Shown piece after piece: positions 9,019 to 17,549 of a stretch of 64,000 nucleotides of DNA. The stretch lies in NCBI RefSeq assembly GCF_036421915.1, contig NZ_JAZGOM010000001.1. One strand, written 5' to 3'. Position numbers and translations under genes: made by a program. Every line of letters starts with the position of its first letter. Within the stretch, counting starts at the first letter, position 1. The notes under the pieces were generated by a model. That model was not told the DNA's origin. It saw only the letters and a list, made by a program, of their open reading frames with translations, and did no database searches. Source of the stretch: Georgenia_A wangjunii. GTDB lineage: Bacteria > Actinomycetota > Actinomycetes > Actinomycetales > Actinomycetaceae.

Positions 9019-10515
9019 GTGAGGACGATCAGGCACTGGGTCGGCGGCGCCGCCGACGACGGCACGGGCGCGACGTCCCCCGTCCACGACCCCGCGACGG
9101 GCGAGGAGACCGCCCGGGTGGCCCAGGGCGACGCCGGCGTCGTCGCGCGGGCCGTCGCGGCTGCGGGCGCGGCGCAGCGGGAGTGGGCGGCGACGTCCCT
9201 CGCCCGCCGCACGGAGGTCATGTTCCGCATGCGCGAGCTCGTCGTCGCCCGCACGGAGGAGCTGGCGCGCCTCGTCCAGTCCGAGCACGGCAAGACGCTC
9301 GCCGACGCGCGCGGGGAGGTGGGGCGCGGGCGCGAGACCCTCGACTTCGCCTGCGGGATCAACCAGGCGTCGAGGGGCAGCTTCACGGCGGAGGCCGCCT
9401 CGGGCGTCGACGTCCACAGCCTGCGCCAGCCGCTCGGCGTCGTCGCCGGCATCACGCCGTTCAACTTCCCCGTCATGGTGCCGATGTGGATGCACCCGAT
9501 CGCCATCGCCACGGGCAACGCGTTCGTCCTCAAGCCCTCGGAGCGGGACCCGTCCGCCGCGAACCTCGTCGCCCGGCTCTACCAGGAGGCCGGCCTGCCC
9601 GACGGCGTCTTCACCGTCGTCCACGGAGGCAAGGAGGCGGTCGACGCGATCCTCGCCCACCCCGGGATCGCGGCGGTGTCCTTCGTCGGGTCGACGCCGG
9701 TGGCCCGGTACGTCCAGCGGGAGGGCGTCGCGCACGGCAAGCGAGTCCAGGCGCTCGGCGGGGCGAACAACCATGCCGTCGTCATGCCGGACGCGGACAT
9801 CGCGTCCGCCGCCGCCCAGATCGCCGCCGGCGCCTTCGGGTCAGCCGGCGAACGGTGCATGGCCGTGCCCGTCGCCGTCGCGGTGGGGGCCGCGGCGGAC
9901 CCGCTCGTCGCCGCGCTGGCGGCCGAGGCGGAGGGGATCACGGTGGGCCCCGGGAACCGCCCGGGCACCGACATGGGGCCGGTCATCTCCGCGGACGCCC
10001 GGGAGCGGGTCGTCGCGTACGTGACGGGCGCCGTCGAGGCGGGCGCCGTCGCCGTCGTCGACGGGCGGGGTCTGACGGTCGAAGGCCACGAGGGCGGCTA
10101 CTTCGTCGGGCCGACGGTCCTCGACCGGGTCTCCCCGGACATGGCGGCGTACCGGGACGAGGTGTTCGGCCCGCTGCTGACCGTCGTGCGCGTCGGCACC
10201 CTCGACGAGGCGCTCGCGCTCGTCAACGCCTCGCCGTTCGGCAACGGCGCAGCGATCTTCACGACGTCCGGGGAGCACGCGCGCCGGTTCAGCCTCGAGG
10301 TGGAGGCCGGCATGGTGGGGGTCAACGTGCCGATCCCGACGCCGGTGGCGTACTACTCCTTCGGCGGGTGGAAGGATTCCCTCTTCGGGGACCACCACGC
10401 GCACGGACCCGAGGCCGTGCGCTTCTACACTCGGAACAAGGTCGTCACGACGCGGTGGCCGGCGCAGGACCGCCCCGGCGCGGCCAGCATGAGCTTCCCG
10501 AGCACGACCGACTGA
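9019..10515 (+). CDS. iolA: (Methyl)malonate-semialdehyde dehydrogenase, CoA-acylating
   Basis: Last step of inositol breakdown: malonate semialdehyde to acetyl-CoA with NAD and CoA (MmsA/IolA family). The 498-residue ALDH shows ITPFNFPVMVPMWM, KPSERDPS, VSFVGSTPVARYV, and GSAGERCMA with catalytic Cys280. I prefer the GTG at 9019, preceded by GGAAGGA. A GTG at 8995 overlapping the iolD stop would add eight residues. The C-terminal YSFGGWKDSLFGD motif is characteristic of MMSDH. A cluster-independent role in valine degradation is possible, but the position argues for inositol. Confidence 0.94.
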   Translation: MRTIRHWVGGAADDGTGATSPVHDPATGEETARVAQGDAGVVARAVAAAGAAQREWAATSLARRTEVMFRMRELVVARTEELARLVQSEHGKTLADARGEVGRGRETLDFACGINQASRGSFTAEAASGVDVHSLRQPLGVVAGITPFNFPVMVPMWMHPIAIATGNAFVLKPSERDPSAANLVARLYQEAGLPDGVFTVVHGGKEAVDAILAHPGIAAVSFVGSTPVARYVQREGVAHGKRVQALGGANNHAVVMPDADIASAAAQIAAGAFGSAGERCMAVPVAVAVGAAADPLVAALAAEAEGITVGPGNRPGTDMGPVISADARERVVAYVTGAVEAGAVAVVDGRGLTVEGHEGGYFVGPTVLDRVSPDMAAYRDEVFGPLLTVVRVGTLDEALALVNASPFGNGAAIFTTSGEHARRFSLEVEAGMVGVNVPIPTPVAYYSFGGWKDSLFGDHHAHGPEAVRFYTRNKVVTTRWPAQDRPGAASMSFPSTTD

Positions 10516-10595
10516 CCACCCGGGCGCGGTACCGGAGCAACGACGCCCGCCATGTACGAGAGCAGCGCCCCGAGGCGCGAGAGAAGGAGCGGCAC

Positions 10596-11462
10596 GTGAG
10601 GATCGCGGGAGCACCGATCAGCTGGGGCGTGTGCGAGGTCCCCGGGTGGGGGCACCAGATGCCGCCCTCCCGGGTGCTCGCCGAGATGCGGGACCTCGGG
10701 CTCGAGGCGACCGAGTTCGGGCCACAGGGCTGGCTCCCCGTCGCCCCGGACGAGCGCGCGGCTGTGCTGCGCTCGCACGGCCTCGCGGCCGTCGGTGCCT
10801 TCGTCCCGGTGCTCCTCCACGACCCGGACCACGACCCGGTGCCCGAGGTGGACCGGGAGCTGGAGAGCTTCGAGGCGGCGGGTGGCGACGTCCTCGTGCT
10901 CGCCGCGGCCTCCGGCCAGGACGGCTACGACGAGCGCCCCGAGCTCGACGAGCGGGGCTGGGCGACGCTCCTCGCCAACCTCGACCGGCTGCGCGACCTC
11001 GCCGCCGCCCGCGGCATCACGACGACCCTCCACCCGCACGTCGGCACGATGGTCGAGACCCGCGAGGACGTCACGCGTGTCCTCGACGGCTCGGGCGTGG
11101 GCCTGTGCCTCGACACCGGCCACCTCCTCATCGGCGGCACGGACCCCGTCGCCCTCGCCCGCGACCACGCCGCGCGCATCACGCACGTCCACGCCAAGGA
11201 CGTCCGGACGGCGCTCGCCGAGCGGGTCCGCGCCGGCGAGCTCACGTACACCGAGGCGGTGCGTGCGGGGATCTACGCCCCCCTCGGGGAGGGGGACATC
11301 GACCTCGCCGCGATCTTCACGGCGCTCGACGCCGCGGAGTTCGACGGCTGGGTCGTGCTCGAGCAGGACATGATGATCGACGCCGAGCCCGCCGGCGAGG
11401 GGCCCCTCGCCGACGTCCGCACGTCCCTCGCCCACCTCCGCGACCTGGCGGCCCGGGCATGA
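10596..11462 (+). CDS. iolE: TIM-barrel inosose dehydratase / sugar isomerase, probable IolE
   Basis: A 288-residue AP-endonuclease-2/xylose-isomerase-type TIM barrel. Visible features are the opening GAPISWGVCEVPGWGHQM, metal-ligand regions HPHVGTMVE and LCLDTGHLLIGG, ITHVHAKDV, and a final WVVLEQD. The start is GTG 10596 after AGAAGGAG. The pathway needs a dehydratase for scyllo-inosose and no other candidate exists in the operon, so IolE is the best call. The related isomerase IolI shares the fold and cannot be excluded. The stop overlaps iolG as ATGA. Confidence 0.75.
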   Translation: MRIAGAPISWGVCEVPGWGHQMPPSRVLAEMRDLGLEATEFGPQGWLPVAPDERAAVLRSHGLAAVGAFVPVLLHDPDHDPVPEVDRELESFEAAGGDVLVLAAASGQDGYDERPELDERGWATLLANLDRLRDLAAARGITTTLHPHVGTMVETREDVTRVLDGSGVGLCLDTGHLLIGGTDPVALARDHAARITHVHAKDVRTALAERVRAGELTYTEAVRAGIYAPLGEGDIDLAAIFTALDAAEFDGWVVLEQDMMIDAEPAGEGPLADVRTSLAHLRDLAARA

Positions 11463-12481
11463 CGCTGCGCGTCGGCGTCGTCGGCACCGGCGTCATGGGG
11501 GCCGACCACGTCCGCACGCTCACCACGCGGGTGTCCGGTGCCGTCGTCACCGCCGTGACGGACCTCGACGCCGGGCGGGCCGCGTCCGTCGCGCGCGAGG
11601 CCGGCGCCGGCACGCGCGTGACCGCGTCGGGTCTCGAGCTCATCACCGCCGACGACGTCGACGCCGTCATCATCGCCTCGGACGACGCGAGCCACGCCTC
11701 GCTCACCCTCGCCGCCGTCGCCGCGGGCAAGCCCGTCCTCGTGGAGAAGCCCCTCGCACCGACGGTCGCGGAGTGCCGGCGGGTGGTCGACGCCGAGCGC
11801 GACGTCGTCGGGGACGGGCCCGCGCTCGTCCACGTCGGCTTCATGCGCCGCTTCGACCCCGCGCACGTGGAGCTGCGCCGCGCCGTCCAGGGGGGCCGGA
11901 TCGGTCGCGCCCTCGTCGCGCACGCCGTGCACCGCAACACCCGGACGGCGCCGGGCGGGACGTCCGAGACCACCGTGACGAGCTCGGCCATCCACGAGCT
12001 CGACTCGCTCCCGTGGGTGCTCGGCAGCGCGCTGAGCGAGGTCAGCTGGCACGCGCCGAGCGCGCCCGGCTCGCTGCCGGGCCGCGCCGACCCGCAGGTC
12101 CTGCTCGTGCGCACGGCCGACGGCGCCCTGTGCACCGTCGAGCTCTTCGTCAACGCCGGGTACGGGTACGACGTGCGCCTCGAGGTGGCTGGGGAGGGCG
12201 GCACGCTCGCGCTCGCGGACTCCTCCCTCCTCGTGCGCAACGCCGAGCTCGGCCGCGCGCTCGACTACCCCGCGGACTGGCGACCGCGGTTCGCCGAGGC
12301 GTACCGCGCCGAGCTCCAGGCGTGGGTCGACGCGATCGTCACCGGGCGCCCGGCTCCCGACCTCGCGTGCGCCGCCGACGGGCTCCGGGCGGCCCAGGCC
12401 GCCGACGCGGTCATCGCGTCGATGCACGCCGGCGGAGCGCCCGTCCAGGTCCCGCCCGCCCCGCCCCGCCCCCTCGCGTGA
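11459..12481 (+). CDS. iolG: Gfo/Idh/MocA oxidoreductase, probable inositol 2-dehydrogenase
   Basis: A 340-residue NAD-dependent dehydrogenase that would start the pathway by oxidising myo-inositol to scyllo-inosose. The Rossmann motif is VGVVGTGVMGADH. The family signature VEKPLAP is at residues 95-101, and the catalytic His179 lies in SSAIHELDSLPW. The ATG overlaps the iolE stop (ATGA). It closes the operon; the first repeat copy of the intergenic block overlaps its last codons. No inositol transporter and no IolJ-type aldolase is seen in the operon, so those steps must be encoded elsewhere. Confidence 0.85.
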   Translation: MTLRVGVVGTGVMGADHVRTLTTRVSGAVVTAVTDLDAGRAASVAREAGAGTRVTASGLELITADDVDAVIIASDDASHASLTLAAVAAGKPVLVEKPLAPTVAECRRVVDAERDVVGDGPALVHVGFMRRFDPAHVELRRAVQGGRIGRALVAHAVHRNTRTAPGGTSETTVTSSAIHELDSLPWVLGSALSEVSWHAPSAPGSLPGRADPQVLLVRTADGALCTVELFVNAGYGYDVRLEVAGEGGTLALADSSLLVRNAELGRALDYPADWRPRFAEAYRAELQAWVDAIVTGRPAPDLACAADGLRAAQAADAVIASMHAGGAPVQVPPAPPRPLA

Positions 12482-12645
12482 TCATGCAGGAGTGCCCGCG
12501 AACCGCACCGGCGTCGCTCCACCTCGCGTGATCATGCAGTAGTGCCCGCGAACCGCACCGGCGTCGCTCCACCTCGCGTGATCATGCAGTAGTGCCGGCC
12601 CGCCCCTGCAGCCGTGTTGCGCCCCCTGTCGTGATCAAGCAGAAG
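12471..12645 (+). repeat. Tandem 50-base repeats with GTGATCATGCAG core
   Basis: A 50-base unit starting CCTCGCGTGATCATGCAG begins at 12472 and repeats at 12522 and 12572. The first two copies are nearly identical (one G/T change after the core); the third diverges after about 24 bases. A further degenerate core (GTGATCAAGCAGAAG) lies near 12630. There are no unique spacers, so it is not CRISPR. The block lies between the converging iolG and GH4 genes and overlaps the last iolG codons. Confidence 0.85.
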
Positions 12646-12665
12646 CTCGGGCGTGCCCCGCTCGT

Positions 12666-12717
12666 CCCCCGGTGATCGTGCAGACGTGTCCGGGCACGTC
12701 TGCCTGATCACGAGGGG
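12666..12717. terminator. Inverted-repeat hairpin made from repeat cores, likely bidirectional terminator
   Basis: GTGATCGTGCAGACGTG (12672-12688) faces CACGTCTGCCTGATCAC (12695-12711) across a six-base loop, with only two mismatches in 17 pairs. Flanking C and G runs (12666-12670, 12714-12717) can lengthen the stem. It lies between convergent genes and is built from two opposed copies of the dispersed repeat core. There is no T-run, so the terminator role is inferred. Confidence 0.6.
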
Positions 12718-12728
12718 AGGGGGGCGGG

Positions 12729-14087
12729 TCAGTCGAGGGCAGCGGCGATGTCGGGGACGGCCTCGCGGTAGCCGTCGAGGAGCGTGCGCCCGACGGCGAT
12801 CGAGTCGACGAGCGGGTGCGTCGCGAACGCCCTCCACGCGAGCTCGGACGAGCGCTCCGCCGAGGCGCGCAGGACGAGCTGCTCGCTCGCCTTGACGGCG
12901 AGCATGAGGCCCGCCATGTCCGCGGCGAGGGGCGCGACGCGGTGGGGGTGGACGCCGGCGTCGTCCACGGTGCACGGCACCTCGATGACGGCGTCGGCGG
13001 GCAGCTGCGCCACGAGCCGCTCCCCGCCGGCCGCGTCGTTGCCGACGTTGAGGATCATCGTCGCGCTCCGGCCGGTGGACAGCGCGGTCATGAGGTCGAG
13101 CGCGACCTCCTGGTAGCCGCCGCCCTCGACGTCCTCCGCGCGCCGGCCGTAGCGCTCCTCCTCGGCGCGGGACTCACCCATGTACGTCGACTCGCGCTCG
13201 TGCCGGGCACGGTCCCACTCCTCGAGCGCGTGCTCGGGCCGCTCGGCGGCGCTCGCGTAGAACGCGTTCTGCTGGGCGTCGAGGTACTCCCCCCGCGTGG
13301 GGCCGCCGCCACTGATCCGCGCGACCGCCTCCCGGTTGGAGTAGTAGTAGAAGAGGTACTCGTTCGGCAGGGCGCCGAGGGCGCGGACCCAGTCGAAGCC
13401 GAAGAGCCGCGCCTCCTCGATGCCGTCGAGGTGCTCGTCCGAGGCGAGCAGCCCGGGCAGGACGTCCCGGCCGTCCACGGTGACCGTGCGCAGCCAGCCG
13501 AGGTGGTTGAGGCCGACGTAGTCGAAGCCGACGGCGCGCGGGTCGCGTCCCACGGCACGCGCGACGCGGCGCACGAGGCCGATCGGGGTGTCGCAGATGC
13601 CCACGACGCGCTCGCCGAGGATGGCGCGCATGGCCTCGGTGATGATGCCGGCGGGGTTGGTGAAGTTGATGACCCAGGCCTCAGGGGCGACGTCCCGCAC
13701 CCGCTCCGCCAGGGCCCGCGCCTGCGGCAGGGTCCGCAGCGCGTAGGCCAGCCCTCCCGGGCCCACCGTCTCCTGCCCGAGGACGCCGTGGCGCAGGGCG
13801 ACCTGCTCGTCGCTGATCCGACCGGCGGTGCCCCCGACGCGGATGGCGGAGAAGACGAAGTCCGCGCCCCGCAGCGCCTCGGTGAGGTCACCGGTCGTGC
13901 TCAGCGCGGGCGGGTGCGCGAGGCGGGGGGAGAGCTGGTCGAGGACCGCGGCGATGACGCGCATGCGCTCCGGCGAGGCGTCGTAGAGGCAGATCTCGTC
14001 GACCCGGATGCCGGCGTCCGCGGCGGCGACGGCCGCGAAGATCTGCGGCACGCGGAACCCGCCTCCGCCGATGATGGTGAGCTTCAC
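12729..14087 (-). CDS. Glycoside hydrolase family 4, 6-phospho-beta-glucosidase-like
   Basis: A 452-residue GH4 enzyme; these hydrolases use NAD and a divalent metal and cleave by oxidation-elimination rather than by acid/base attack (family knowledge). The N-terminal Rossmann motif is IIGGGGFRVP. NFTNPAGIITEA is typical of the 6-phospho-beta-glucosidase branch. Likely metal ligands are Cys165 (GICDTPIGL) and His195 (GLNHLGW). The start is GTG 14087, overlapping the DeoR stop as GTGA. The substrate is usually a 6-phosphorylated disaccharide, yet the locus has an ABC importer and a PfkB kinase rather than a PTS, so phosphorylation after uptake is inferred. Phospho-alpha-glycoside specificity is an alternative. 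Confidence 0.88.
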   Translation of the reverse strand: MKLTIIGGGGFRVPQIFAAVAAADAGIRVDEICLYDASPERMRVIAAVLDQLSPRLAHPPALSTTGDLTEALRGADFVFSAIRVGGTAGRISDEQVALRHGVLGQETVGPGGLAYALRTLPQARALAERVRDVAPEAWVINFTNPAGIITEAMRAILGERVVGICDTPIGLVRRVARAVGRDPRAVGFDYVGLNHLGWLRTVTVDGRDVLPGLLASDEHLDGIEEARLFGFDWVRALGALPNEYLFYYYSNREAVARISGGGPTRGEYLDAQQNAFYASAAERPEHALEEWDRARHERESTYMGESRAEEERYGRRAEDVEGGGYQEVALDLMTALSTGRSATMILNVGNDAAGGERLVAQLPADAVIEVPCTVDDAGVHPHRVAPLAADMAGLMLAVKASEQLVLRASAERSSELAWRAFATHPLVDSIAVGRTLLDGYREAVPDIAAALD

Positions 14088-14839
14088 GTGGTGATGACCT
14101 CCGTGTCGTGGTGGTGCAGCTGGGTGAGGCCGGGGGAGTCGGCCGCCGCGGTCGTGATGACGACGTCGATGCGGTCGGGGCCGCAGACGGCGAGCAGTCC
14201 CGAGCCCGGGAACTTGTCCGCGTCGGCGACGAGCACGCGACGCTCGGACGCGTCGAGGATCGCGCGCTTGACCGGCACCTCGATGCTCGTGGAGTCGAGG
14301 ACGCTCCCGTCGTCCCGCACGCCGCTCGTGCCGAGGAAGCACAGGTCGGCCGTGATGTGGCTGAGCGCCTGCTCCGGCAGGGACCCGACGAAGGAGAGGT
14401 AGGAGCGGCGCAGGACGCCCCCGAGCAGGACGAGCTCGACCACCGGGTCGTCGCGCAGGACGTCGACGACGGCGAGCGAGGGCGTCACGACGGTCACCCT
14501 CCGGCCCCGCAGGTGGCGCGCGACCTCCGCGACGGTGGTCCCGATGTCGAGGATGACGACGTCACGGTCGGCGACGAGCGCGGCCGCCCGTGCGCCGAGC
14601 ACGGCGAGCGAGCCGGCGCGGTCGGTCGTGACGTGCTCGACGGGGCGCGGGACCGGCGCGATCGCGCCGCCTCCGCGGACCCGCTGCAGCCGGCCCTGGC
14701 TGCTGAGGGTGTTGAGGTCGCGGCGTATCGTCGACGTGCTCACGCCGAACGTGCTCGCCAGGCGCGCCACCGAGACCTCACCGGCGCTCGCGAGCTCGGC
14801 GAGGATCAACTCCCGGCGGGTCGAGGTGAGCACGTGCAA
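14084..14839 (-). CDS. DeoR-family transcriptional regulator
   Basis: A 251-residue regulator. The N-terminal DeoR helix-turn-helix is clear (VSVARLASTFGVSTSTIRRD, about residues 22-43). The C-terminal ligand-binding part has LDIGTTVAEVARHL, FLGTSGV and VLVADADKFPGSG, the DeoRC phosphosugar-sensing fold. It is the first gene of a two-gene unit with GH4 and is divergent from the kinase-importer operon, so it probably represses both directions in response to a sugar phosphate. The ATG at 14839 directly precedes the AT-richer intergenic region. Confidence 0.92.
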   Translation of the reverse strand: MHVLTSTRRELILAELASAGEVSVARLASTFGVSTSTIRRDLNTLSSQGRLQRVRGGGAIAPVPRPVEHVTTDRAGSLAVLGARAAALVADRDVVILDIGTTVAEVARHLRGRRVTVVTPSLAVVDVLRDDPVVELVLLGGVLRRSYLSFVGSLPEQALSHITADLCFLGTSGVRDDGSVLDSTSIEVPVKRAILDASERRVLVADADKFPGSGLLAVCGPDRIDVVITTAAADSPGLTQLHHHDTEVITT

Positions 14840-14853
14840 AGTTTAGCAGGATC

Positions 14854-14877
14854 GCGCACTAGTGGGCATGAGTGTGC
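14854..14877. promoter_or_regulatory. Inverted repeat in DeoR/kinase divergent region, candidate operator
   Basis: GCGCACT (14854-14860) and AGTGTGC (14871-14877) form an inverted repeat with one mismatch and a 10-base spacer, centred in the 78-base gap between the divergent genes. Position and symmetry suit an autoregulated DeoR operator controlling both transcripts. Confidence 0.5.
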
Positions 14878-14917
14878 ATAGAATGCGGATGTATCGATCA
14901 GGAGCGGCGGAGGACAC

Positions 14918-16072
14918 GTGAGGACGAGCGGCGGCACCCACGCGCCCGGCTCCGGCGCGCGTCCGGCCGCCGCAGCGGCGGCGACGGCAGCCACCGGGGC
15001 ACCCGCGACGGCGGCGGGCGAGCCGCCGGTGCCGCTCGACGTCTTCCTCTGCGGGCCGATCTTCCTCGACATCATCTTCTCCGGCCTGCCGGCCGAGCCG
15101 CGGCCGGGCACGGAGGTGTGGGCGGCGGGCATGGGCTCGCTGCCCGGCGGCATCGCCAACCTCGCCGTGGCGACGAGCCGCCTCGGGCTCTCCACGGGTC
15201 TCGCGGCCGGCTTCGGCGGCGACGTCTACGGGCAGTGGTGCTGGCAGCTTCTCGCCGAGGAGGGGATCGACCTGTCGTGGTCCACCCGCCTCGGGGACCA
15301 GCACACGTCCGTGACCGCCTCCTTCGCCTACGGCGACGACCGCTCGATGGTCACGCACGGCCACGACCTGCCCATCACGCACGACGAGCTCATCGGCGAC
15401 CCGCCGGCCACCCGTGCCGTCATCACCGACCTCGGCGGTCACCGTGCCGCGGAGACGTGGTGGTCCCGCGCGGCCGACGCCGGGGCGAAGGTCTTCGCCG
15501 ACGTCGGCTGGGACCCCACCGGGGTGTGGGACGTCGCGGCGCTCGAGCCCCTCGCGCGGTGCCACGCCTTCCTCCCGAACGAGGTGGAGGCGATGGCGTA
15601 CACCCGCACCGCCGACCCCCGCGCCGCGCTCCACGCACTGGCCGACCGGGTGCCCGTCGTCGTCGTCACGTGCGGGCCCCGCGGGGCGTACGCGATCGAC
15701 AGCACGACGGGCGAGGAGGTGTACGTCCCCGCCGTCGCCGTCGACGCCATCGACCCGACGGGGGCCGGCGACGTGTTCGCCGCCTCCTTCGCGAGCGGGA
15801 CGCTGTGGGGCTGGCCGCTCGCGGACCGGATGGCCTTCGCGTCGCTGTGCTCCTCCCTCGCCGTCCAGCAGTTCGGCGGCTCGCTCGCCGCGCCGGGCCT
15901 CGGTGACATCCACGACTGGTGGGCGGGGCTCGGCCTCGCCGCCGACCGGGGGGACCCTGGGGCGCGTGAGCTGCGCGCCCGCTACGCGTTCCTCGACGGG
16001 GCGCTGCCGGCCCGGCCGGCGAGCGTGGCGCGCCGCGCCGAGGCAACCTTCGCCCTGGATGCCGACCTATGA
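14918..16072 (+). CDS. PfkB-family carbohydrate kinase
   Basis: A 384-residue ribokinase-type kinase. After an Ala/Gly/Pro-rich N-terminal tail of about 35 residues, the core begins LDVFLCGPIFLDIIFSG and has LPGGIANLAVATSRLG. It ends with the phosphate-binding DPTGAGDVFAASF, where the Asp of GAGD is catalytic. The GTG at 14918 follows GCGGAGGAC. It heads the operon with an ABC importer and is divergent from DeoR and GH4, so it probably phosphorylates the imported sugar or a cleavage product. The exact substrate cannot be read. The low-complexity tail could mean the true start lies further in. Confidence 0.87.
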   Translation: MRTSGGTHAPGSGARPAAAAAATAATGAPATAAGEPPVPLDVFLCGPIFLDIIFSGLPAEPRPGTEVWAAGMGSLPGGIANLAVATSRLGLSTGLAAGFGGDVYGQWCWQLLAEEGIDLSWSTRLGDQHTSVTASFAYGDDRSMVTHGHDLPITHDELIGDPPATRAVITDLGGHRAAETWWSRAADAGAKVFADVGWDPTGVWDVAALEPLARCHAFLPNEVEAMAYTRTADPRAALHALADRVPVVVVTCGPRGAYAIDSTTGEEVYVPAVAVDAIDPTGAGDVFAASFASGTLWGWPLADRMAFASLCSSLAVQQFGGSLAAPGLGDIHDWWAGLGLAADRGDPGARELRARYAFLDGALPARPASVARRAEATFALDADL

Positions 16073-16151
16073 CAGCCCGGGACGACGCACGAACGGTGAC
16101 AATAGGAGCCGGCGGTTCACCGGGCGCCGCCAACGAGGAGGAGGAACGACC

Positions 16152-17549
16152 ATGAGCGCAGCACTCCGTCGCAGGAGGCTCGCCGCGGGTGCGGCGACGA
16201 TCGCCGCGACCGCACTGGCACTGGGGGCGTGCACGCCCGGGTCAAACGGCGGGGACGACCCGACGACCGACGGCGAGACGTCGGCGACGCCCGGGAACGG
16301 CGAGGTCGACACCGACATCGCCGCCATGGAGGACCAGACCCTCGTGGTGTGGGACCAGGAGGTCCGTGGCGGCCAGAACGAGCAGATGGAGCGCCTCAAC
16401 GAGGCCTTCATGGAGGAGTACCCGAACATCGAGATCGACCGCGTCACGCAGTCGAACGACGACCTCACCGCCACGCTCCGCCTGGCGCTGACGGGCAACG
16501 ACGCCCCCGACGTCACCCAGGCGAACAACGCGCGCGCGCAGATGGGCCAGTTCGTGGCCGGCGGCCAGCTCATCTCCCTCGACCCCTACGCCGAGGCGTA
16601 CGGCTGGACGGACCGGTTCTCGGACAGCGTCCTGCAGAACACGAGCTACAGCGAGGACGGCGTGACGTTCGGCGAGGGATCGCTGTACGGCCTCCCGCAG
16701 GTCGGCGAGATCGTCGGTGTCTTCTACTCCAAGGCCAAGCTCGGCGAGCTCGGGCTCGAGGTGCCCGAGACGTGGGGCGACTTCGAGGACCAGCTCTTGA
16801 CGATCGCGGACGCCGGGGAGACCCCGCTCGTGCTCGGCAACCTCGAGCAGTGGCCCGCGCTGCACGTGTTCGGCCCCATCCAGGGCGCCTACGTCGACGC
16901 GGACGAGATCCGTGCCCTCGGCTTCGGCAACGCCGGCGCGAGCTGGACGAGCGAGGGCAACCTCGAGGCCGCCGCGAAGACCGTCGAGTGGGTCGAGGCC
17001 GGCTACTTCAACGAGGGCTTCAACGGCGCCGACTACGACGCCGTGTGGCAGGCGTTCACCGAGGGGACCGGGGTCTACCTCATCGGCGGGTCGTGGCTCG
17101 CCGCGGACATCGAGGCGGCCATGGGCGACGACGTCGGCTTCTTCGCGCCGCCGCCCGTCGAGGCCGGCGCCGGCTCCGTCACGACCGGTGGCATCGGCAT
17201 CCCCTTCGCCGTCACCTCCGCGGCGGAGAACCCCGACCTCGCGGCCGCCTACATCGACTTCATCACGAGCGAGGACGCCATGGCGATCCTCGCCGAGACG
17301 GGGAACATGCCCGTCGTCGAGACCGCCGAGCACATGCCCGACGGCGGCCTCCAGGCGGAGATCTACAGCGCCTACGGCGACGTCACGGAGAACGGTGCGC
17401 TCCTGCCCTACCTCGACTGGGCGACGCCGACGATGGGCGACACCCTCGGCCAGGCGCTGCAGGGGCTCATGGACGGGCAGATGACCCCGGAGGAGTTCAC
17501 CGAGACCGTCGAGACCGACTACGCAGAGTTCGTTGCCTCGAACGAATGA
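16152..17549 (+). CDS. Extracellular sugar-binding lipoprotein of ABC importer
   Basis: A 465-residue family 1 solute-binding protein. The signal is Arg-rich with lipobox LALGAC and Cys27 as lipid anchor, followed by an Asp/Thr/Gly linker of about 25 residues. The core shows QTLVVWDQEVRGGQNEQMER, TGNDAPDVTQANN and SLYGLPQVGEIVGVFYSK. The ATG at 16152 has a strong GAGGAGGAAC ribosome site. Located 79 bases after the kinase, it starts the transporter part of the operon and feeds the two permeases that follow. It probably binds the glycoside metabolised by the GH4/kinase pair. Confidence 0.93.
   Translation: MSAALRRRRLAAGAATIAATALALGACTPGSNGGDDPTTDGETSATPGNGEVDTDIAAMEDQTLVVWDQEVRGGQNEQMERLNEAFMEEYPNIEIDRVTQSNDDLTATLRLALTGNDAPDVTQANNARAQMGQFVAGGQLISLDPYAEAYGWTDRFSDSVLQNTSYSEDGVTFGEGSLYGLPQVGEIVGVFYSKAKLGELGLEVPETWGDFEDQLLTIADAGETPLVLGNLEQWPALHVFGPIQGAYVDADEIRALGFGNAGASWTSEGNLEAAAKTVEWVEAGYFNEGFNGADYDAVWQAFTEGTGVYLIGGSWLAADIEAAMGDDVGFFAPPPVEAGAGSVTTGGIGIPFAVTSAAENPDLAAAYIDFITSEDAMAILAETGNMPVVETAEHMPDGGLQAEIYSAYGDVTENGALLPYLDWATPTMGDTLGQALQGLMDGQMTPEEFTETVETDYAEFVASNE

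Noticed and set aside
12471..12600. CRISPR-like array of evenly spaced repeats
   Set aside because: The 50-base units abut with no unique spacers, only about two and a half copies exist and no cas genes are near.
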